A stretch of 64,000 nt of DNA. It comes from Roseomonas sp. KE0001. GTDB taxonomy: Bacteria > Pseudomonadota > Alphaproteobacteria > Acetobacterales > Acetobacteraceae. Below are positions 59,357 through 64,000 of this stretch, in pieces (positions within the stretch are counted from its first letter, which is position 1; every line of letters starts with the position of its first letter). The notes under the pieces were generated by a model. The model did no database searches. It saw nothing but the letters and a program-made list of their open reading frames with translations, and had not been told where the DNA came from. A program made the position numbers and the translations under genes. The stretch spans positions 248,001-312,000 of the forward strand of contig NZ_RCVQ01000005.1 of the NCBI RefSeq assembly GCF_016107285.1, given 5' to 3'.

Positions 59357-60127
59357 ATGCAACCCAAGGCCGTCTATCCGGACCTCGCCGGGCGCAGCGT
59401 TTTCATCACCGGCGGCGGCAGCGGCATCGGCGCCGCCCTGACACGCGCCTTCGCCCTGCAGGGCAGTCGCGTGGCCTTCGTGGACATCGCGCTCGACGAG
59501 AGCAAGGCCCTCGTCGAATCCTGCCGGGAGGACGAGGTCGAGCACCCTCCGCTCTTCATCCCCTGCGATCTACGCGACATCGGGGCGCTGCGCGCGGCCG
59601 TGGAGCGGGCCGGCGGGCGGCATGGCGACATCACCGTGCTGCTCAACAACGCGGCGCATGACGAGCGCCACGCCGTGGAACGCGTCACGCCCGAGTACTG
59701 GGACGACCGCATGGCGGTGAACCAGCGCCCGGTCTTCTTCGCCGCCCAGGCCGTGCTGCCGCAGATGCGGCGTGCCGACGGCGGCTCCATCGTCAACTTC
59801 GGTTCGGTGAGCTGGAAGCTCCGGCAGGGCGGCATGCCGGCCTACACCATGGCCAAGGCCTCGATCCACGGCCTGACGCGCGGCCTGGCGCGGGACTTCG
59901 GCAAGCAGGGCATCCGCGTCAACACGCTGGTGCCCGGCTGGGTCATGACGGAGCGGCAGCTTCGCCTCTGGGTGACGCCGGCCGCCGAGAAGGAGATCGA
60001 GGCGGGGCAGGCGCTGGCCGGCCGGGTGATGCCGGAGCATATCGCCGAGATGGCGCTGTTCCTGGCCTCCGACGCTTCGGCGATGTGCTCGGCGCAGGAA
60101 TTCGTGGTGGATGGCGGATGGACGTGA
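59357..60127 (+). CDS. Short-chain dehydrogenase/reductase, probable sugar dehydrogenase
   Basis: SDR of 256 residues. Cofactor motif TGGGSGIGAALTRAF, NNAAHDE, catalytic YTMAK (YxxxK) and C-terminal FVVDGGWT are present. Asp at the end of strand 2 (VAFVDIALDES) favours NAD. Similar SDRs oxidise galactose, fucose or arabinose. It precedes a ribose-type ABC importer on the same strand by about 140 bases, so a role in using the imported sugar is likely. Confidence 0.86.
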   Translation: MQPKAVYPDLAGRSVFITGGGSGIGAALTRAFALQGSRVAFVDIALDESKALVESCREDEVEHPPLFIPCDLRDIGALRAAVERAGGRHGDITVLLNNAAHDERHAVERVTPEYWDDRMAVNQRPVFFAAQAVLPQMRRADGGSIVNFGSVSWKLRQGGMPAYTMAKASIHGLTRGLARDFGKQGIRVNTLVPGWVMTERQLRLWVTPAAEKEIEAGQALAGRVMPEHIAEMALFLASDASAMCSAQEFVVDGGWT

Positions 60128-60268
60128 GGCATCACAGCTTCGTGTAGGCGGGGCGCGACGCCTGCCCGCCGGCTCGGCGCCTCTGCTAGCCTCGGCGCAA
60201 CAGCCCGGCCAACGAGGCTGAGGACTGCGTGCCCCGCACGGAGTCCGGAGGAACCGACAGGAGCGGAT

Positions 60269-61225
60269 ATGAAGCGTCGTTCAATTCTGGCGGCGCCGGC
60301 GGCGCTGGCCCTGGCCGGCCTGCCGCGCGGCGCGGGCGCGCAGGAGAAGCGCAGCCTCGCCTTCGTCGTCAATGTTTCCGCGGATTTCTGGACCATCTGC
60401 CGGCGCGGCATCGAGAAGGCCAATCGCGAGCATCCCGACTTCGCCATGGAGATGATCGTGCCCGGGCAGGCCAGCGCCGCCGAGCAGCGCCGCATCGTCG
60501 ACGAGCTGCTGGCGCGCCGCGTCGCCGGCATCGCCATCTCGCCGATCAACCCGGCCAATTCGACCGAGATGCTGAACCGCGCCGCGGCGCAGGCCGTGCT
60601 CTTCACCAGCGATTCCGACGCGCCGAACAGCAACCGCGCCGTCTATATCGGTACCGACAACGTCGCCGCCGGCCGCGAGGCCGGGGCCCAGATGAAGCGT
60701 GCCCTGCCGAAGGGCGGCAAGGCCATGCTCTTCGTCGGCACCATGGATGCCGACAATGCGCGCGAGCGCGTGCAGGGAATCCGCGAGGCTCTGCAGGGCA
60801 GCCAGATCCAGGTCGTCGACATCCGCACCGATGAATCCGACATCGCCCGCGCCAAGCGCAATGTCGAGGACACGCTCGCCCGCTACAGCGACATCGATCT
60901 GCTGGTCGGCCTCTGGGCCTACAACACGCCGCAGATCTACCAGGCCGTGAAGGCGGCCGGGCGGGAGGGCAAGGTGCAGGTCGTGGGTTTCGACGAGGAC
61001 GCGCTGACGCTGCGCGGGGTCGCCGATGGCACGATCCTCTCCACCGTCGTGCAGCAGCCCTTCGAGTTCGGCTACCAGAGCATGGTCGGGATGGTGCGGT
61101 ATCTGAACAACGACCGTGGCTTCATTCCCGCCAGCAAGCAGATCATCATTCCCACCCGGATCATCGACAAGTCCAACGTCGCCGAGTTCCAGGCCCAGAT
61201 GCGCGAACTGCTGCGCGGGCGCTGA
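60269..61225 (+). CDS. Sugar ABC transporter substrate-binding protein (RbsB type)
   Basis: Periplasmic binding protein of 318 residues. KRRSILAAPAALALAGLPRG is a signal with twin basic residues, cleaved about AQ. The core contains LAFVVNVSADFWTICRRGIE, RVAGIAISPINPANSTEML and GTMDADNARERVQGIREAL, and VVGFDEDALTLRGVADGTIL, typical of ribose/galactose binding proteins. AGGAG lies nine bases before the ATG. It starts a three-gene importer. Confidence 0.9.
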   Translation: MKRRSILAAPAALALAGLPRGAGAQEKRSLAFVVNVSADFWTICRRGIEKANREHPDFAMEMIVPGQASAAEQRRIVDELLARRVAGIAISPINPANSTEMLNRAAAQAVLFTSDSDAPNSNRAVYIGTDNVAAGREAGAQMKRALPKGGKAMLFVGTMDADNARERVQGIREALQGSQIQVVDIRTDESDIARAKRNVEDTLARYSDIDLLVGLWAYNTPQIYQAVKAAGREGKVQVVGFDEDALTLRGVADGTILSTVVQQPFEFGYQSMVGMVRYLNNDRGFIPASKQIIIPTRIIDKSNVAEFQAQMRELLRGR

Positions 61226-61231
61226 GCGCCC

Positions 61232-62770
61232 GTGGCGCCGCTGCTGGAACTGAAGGGCATCGGGAAGAGCTATCCCGGTGTCCGCGCGCTGGACGGCGTC
61301 GACCTGTGCCTCGAGGCCGGCGAGGTGCTGGGTCTGATCGGCGAGAACGGCGCCGGCAAGTCCACGCTGATGAAGATCCTGGGCGGCGTGTTGCCGCCCA
61401 GCGAGGGCCGCATCCGGATCGCCGGCCGGGATCGCGCCTCGCTCAGCGTCGCCGAGGCAAGCGCCGCCGGCATCGCCTTCGTGCATCAGGAGCTCAACCT
61501 CTTCGACAATCTCGATGTCGCCGGCAATGTGCTGTTCGGCCGGGAGTCGGTGCGGGGCGGGCCGCTGCGCCTGCTCGACCGCCGTGCCGCCGCGGCGCGG
61601 GTGGCGCCGCTGCTGCGGCGGCTCGGCGCCGACTTCGCGCCGGAGACGCCCGTGGCGGAGCTGTCCATCGCGCAGCGGCAGCTGGTGGAGATCGCCCGCG
61701 CGCTGGCCGCCGAGGCGCGCATCATCATCCTGGACGAGCCGACCTCCTCCCTGACCCTGTCGGAAACGGCGCGGCTGCTGTCCGTGGTGAAGGAACTGCG
61801 GACGGGTGGCACCGGCCTGATCTACATCACCCACCGGCTGGGCGAGATCATCGACTGCGCCGACCGGGTCGTCTGCCTGCGCGACGGGCGGCTGGCCGGT
61901 GCCTTGCCGCGCGAGGAGATCGCCCATGCGGCGATGATCCGCCTGATGATCGGGCGCGAGTTGCGCGCGCTCTACGCGCCGCCGGGCCGGGCGGCCGGGG
62001 CGGGCGGGCTGGAGGCGCGCGGCCTGGTCACGCCGGCCTTTCCCGGGCAGGCGGTGGACCTCCATGTCAGGCCCGGCGAGATCCTCGGCCTGGCCGGACT
62101 CGTCGGTGCCGGCCGGACCTCCCTGGCGCGCAGCCTCTTCGGCCTGGACCCGCCGCTGGGCGGGGCGGTCCTTCTGGACGGGCGGCCGCTGCGCCTGGCC
62201 TCCCCGCGGGAGGCGGTGGAGGCCGGGATCTATCTGGTGCCCGAGGACCGCAAGCGGGATGGCCTGGTGCTCGACATGCCGATCGTCGAGAATGTCACCC
62301 TGGCCAGCGCGCCGGCCTATGCGCGCTTCGGCCTGATCCGGCGCGCGGCGGAATGGGCGGCCAGCGAGGCGCAGCGGGCGGCCCTCCGCATCAGGGCGCC
62401 CGACTCCGCGGCGCGGGTCGGCGACCTCTCCGGCGGCAATCAGCAGAAGGTGGTGCTGGCCAGGTGGCTCAGCATGGCGCCGCGCGTCATCCTGCTCGAC
62501 GAGCCGACGCGCGGCATCGATGTCGGCGCCAAGGGAGAGATCTATGCCCTGATGCGCGCCCTGGCCGATCGCGGCGTCGCCATCCTGATGATCTCCAGCG
62601 ACATGGAGGAGGTGCTGGGCGTCAGCGACCGCATCCTGGTGATGCATGAGGGCCGCATCAGCGGCGGCCTGGAGCGGGAGGGCTTCAGCGAGCAGGCGGT
62701 GCTGCGGCTGGCCATCGGGGAAGTGCCGGCGCCGGACGCCGCCGGACAACAGGAGAGCCTGCCGGCATGA
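61232..62770 (+). CDS. Sugar ABC transporter ATP-binding protein (RbsA/MglA type)
   Basis: Double-domain ATPase of 512 residues. The first half has Walker A GENGAGKSTLMKILGG, signature LSIAQRQLVEIARALA and Walker B IIILDEPTSSLTLSE. The second has a degenerate Walker A (GLVGAGRTSLARSLFGLDP), signature LSGGNQQKVVLARWLS and Walker B ILLDEPTRGIDVGAK. Two halves with one weak site are normal for this family. The GTG start follows the binding-protein stop by six bases and its end overlaps the permease gene. Confidence 0.93.
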   Translation: MAPLLELKGIGKSYPGVRALDGVDLCLEAGEVLGLIGENGAGKSTLMKILGGVLPPSEGRIRIAGRDRASLSVAEASAAGIAFVHQELNLFDNLDVAGNVLFGRESVRGGPLRLLDRRAAAARVAPLLRRLGADFAPETPVAELSIAQRQLVEIARALAAEARIIILDEPTSSLTLSETARLLSVVKELRTGGTGLIYITHRLGEIIDCADRVVCLRDGRLAGALPREEIAHAAMIRLMIGRELRALYAPPGRAAGAGGLEARGLVTPAFPGQAVDLHVRPGEILGLAGLVGAGRTSLARSLFGLDPPLGGAVLLDGRPLRLASPREAVEAGIYLVPEDRKRDGLVLDMPIVENVTLASAPAYARFGLIRRAAEWAASEAQRAALRIRAPDSAARVGDLSGGNQQKVVLARWLSMAPRVILLDEPTRGIDVGAKGEIYALMRALADRGVAILMISSDMEEVLGVSDRILVMHEGRISGGLEREGFSEQAVLRLAIGEVPAPDAAGQQESLPA

Positions 62771-63750
62771 GCAAGAAGGAAATCGGCCTCGCCCTGCTGC
62801 TGATCGTGATCGGCGGCATCACCGCGGCGCTCAACCCGCTCTTCCTGTCCGGGGTGAACCTGCTGAACATGGCCAATCTGATCGGCCTCTTCGGCATCTT
62901 CGCCATCGGCCAGGGGCTGATCATCATCACCGGCGGCATCGACCTCTCGGTCGGCTCGATCTTTGCGCTGCTCGGCGTGGTGCTGGTCGATCTGCTGGTG
63001 AACTTCGAGCTGGCCTGGCCGCTGGCGGTGCTGGCGGTGCTGGGGGCGGGGCTGGTGCTGGGTCTGCTGCACGGGCTCCTGGTGACGCGGCTGAAGCTGC
63101 AGCCCTTCGTCGTCACGCTCTGCGGCCTGCTGATCTATCGCGGCATCGCCCGCTACTACACGCAGGATTCCACCATCGGCTTCGGCTATGCGGGGGCCGA
63201 GCTCGACACCCTCGCCTGGCTGGCCTCGGGCCGCAGCCTCGGCATCCCCAATCCCTTCCTGATCCTCCTGCTCGTCGCCGGCGTCATGGCGGTGGTGCTG
63301 CACAGGACGGTCTTCGGGCGGCATCTCTACGCGGTGGGCCGCAACGAGGAGGCGGCGCGCCACTCCGGCATCAACACCGACGGCGTCATCATGGGGGCCT
63401 ATCTGCTGGGCGGCGGCCTGGCGGGGCTGGCCACCGTGCTGCTGGTCTTCTACACGAGCTCCGTCTCCCCCTCCTCCTTCGGCAGCTTCTACGAGCTTTA
63501 CGCCATCGCCGCTGCGGTGCTCGGCGGCTGCTCGCTGCGGGGCGGCGAGGGAAGCATCCTCGGCATCGTGCTCGGCACCGTCCTGCTGCAGATCCTGCAG
63601 AACCTGGTGAACATCCTGGGCATTCCCTCCTCGCTCAACTTCGCGGTGATGGGGGCGGTGATCCTGATGGGCGTCATCGCCGACCGGCAACTGGGCCTGC
63701 GGCGGCAGCGCATCCAGATGACGCGCAGTCAGCCGGCGGCGGCGGAATGA
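62767..63750 (+). CDS. Sugar ABC transporter permease (RbsC type)
   Basis: Permease of 327 residues with about nine membrane segments. GGIDLSVGSIFALLGVVLVD, LVTRLKLQPFVVTLCGLLIY and HLYAVGRNEEAARHSGINTD are family features, and AAAVLGGCSLRGGEGSILG is the conserved C-terminal loop. It ends the importer; no clear terminator follows. Confidence 0.92.
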   Translation: MSKKEIGLALLLIVIGGITAALNPLFLSGVNLLNMANLIGLFGIFAIGQGLIIITGGIDLSVGSIFALLGVVLVDLLVNFELAWPLAVLAVLGAGLVLGLLHGLLVTRLKLQPFVVTLCGLLIYRGIARYYTQDSTIGFGYAGAELDTLAWLASGRSLGIPNPFLILLLVAGVMAVVLHRTVFGRHLYAVGRNEEAARHSGINTDGVIMGAYLLGGGLAGLATVLLVFYTSSVSPSSFGSFYELYAIAAAVLGGCSLRGGEGSILGIVLGTVLLQILQNLVNILGIPSSLNFAVMGAVILMGVIADRQLGLRRQRIQMTRSQPAAAE

Positions 63751-63927
63751 TCCACCTACACAACCATAGGGTGCTGAAACAGTATTGATGGAGACCGGAG
63801 GTTTATGTCAGCCGAGACCGTCACGGAAAAGTGATTTCAGGATAGTGGCCAGCAAAAGAGCATAGGATTTCTCGCCCCTGCGGTATAGTTGTGCTTACAG
63901 GCAAGGCCTGCCCCAGGAGCGCGTACC
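63751..63927. other. Lower-GC intergenic region
   Basis: About 180 bases with noticeably more A and T than the rest of the window (for example AGCAAAAGAGCATAGGATTT). No gene, no repeat and no clear terminator seen. It may mark the edge of acquired DNA. Confidence 0.4.
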
Positions 63928-64000
63928 TTGATAGAGGTCACCTACTCTCGCCACAGTGACCCCCGCATTGCTGCCCGCCTTTGTGCCGACGCCCTCCGGG
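63928..64000 (+). CDS. Possible start of a gene cut by the window edge
   Basis: A TTG at this position lies eight bases after AGGAG and opens a frame with no stop to the edge (starting I-E-V-T-Y-S-R-H-S-D-P-R). It is too short to identify. Confidence 0.35.
   Translation, partial: MIEVTYSRHSDPRIAARLCADALR

Noticed and set aside
60281-62749. Open frame of 822 codons antisense to the sugar transporter
   Set aside because: Opposite to the conserved RbsB- and RbsA-type genes.

Overview
The window is very GC-rich, densely packed with genes and alphaproteobacterial in character. A LexA box of the GAAC-N7-GAAC type sits in front of an imuA-imuB-dnaE2 cassette, and the RepA, ParA and ParB types and the many Liv-type transporters fit a Rhodospirillales/Acetobacteraceae organism such as Roseomonas. 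The genus is inference. An iteron-bearing origin with repA, parA and parB lies in the middle (about 25.4-29.4 kb), so the window is part of a large secondary replicon (megaplasmid or chromid) and not an ordinary chromosomal stretch. Core-type genes carried beside it (a sigma-70 factor, class II ribonucleotide reductase, pdxJ and pdxA) favour a chromid.

Layout. 0-5.5 kb (+): branched-chain-type ABC transporter (LivH cut by the window edge, a LivM-LivG fusion, LivF), then a short-chain dehydrogenase and a GMC flavoprotein oxidoreductase. 5.6-16.7 kb (-): eight-gene chemosensory operon, CheW, CheR-TPR, CheW, receptor, CheA-REC, CheB and two multi-receiver histidine kinases. It resembles Wsp systems and the Che3 system of Rhodospirillum centenum. 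16.9-17.6 kb (+): fumarylacetoacetase/hydratase-family enzyme. 17.7-19.5 kb (-): RpoD-like sigma factor without a recognisable region 1.1. 20.0-25.4 kb (+): SOS mutasome imuA-imuB-dnaE2. 25.4-33.4 kb: replication and partition core with about nine iterons, a DnaA-box-like site, repA, parA-parB, a paired palindrome, a DUF2786-like protein, a small HELAH protein and class II RNR. Two more iteron copies lie beyond the RNR gene.

33.4-41 kb: phosphonate monoester hydrolase, cupin, PfkB-type kinase, glycogen-debranching-type enzyme, TIM-barrel isomerase and enoyl-CoA hydratase. 41-46 kb (+): iron/polyamine-type ABC importer with two tandem paralogous binding proteins, ending in a strong hairpin. 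46-49 kb (+): two family-2 glycosyltransferases. 49-54 kb (-): HWE-type sensor kinase, PdxJ, PdxA and a neutral zinc metallopeptidase. 54-59 kb (-): a complete five-gene Liv-type ABC transporter. 59-63.8 kb (+): a short-chain dehydrogenase and a ribose-type sugar ABC transporter. The last 250 bases are lower in GC and may hold the start of another gene.

Most genes sit in tight operons with ATGA, GTGA or TTGA stop/start overlaps. I saw no rRNA or tRNA gene, CRISPR array or insertion sequence. Large open frames antisense to the genes are GC-driven shadows and are not annotated. Nothing here is certain to be a new system. The best candidates are the DUF2786-like/HELAH pair beside the partition operator, the distant iteron pair, and the chemosensory operon with kinase outputs.
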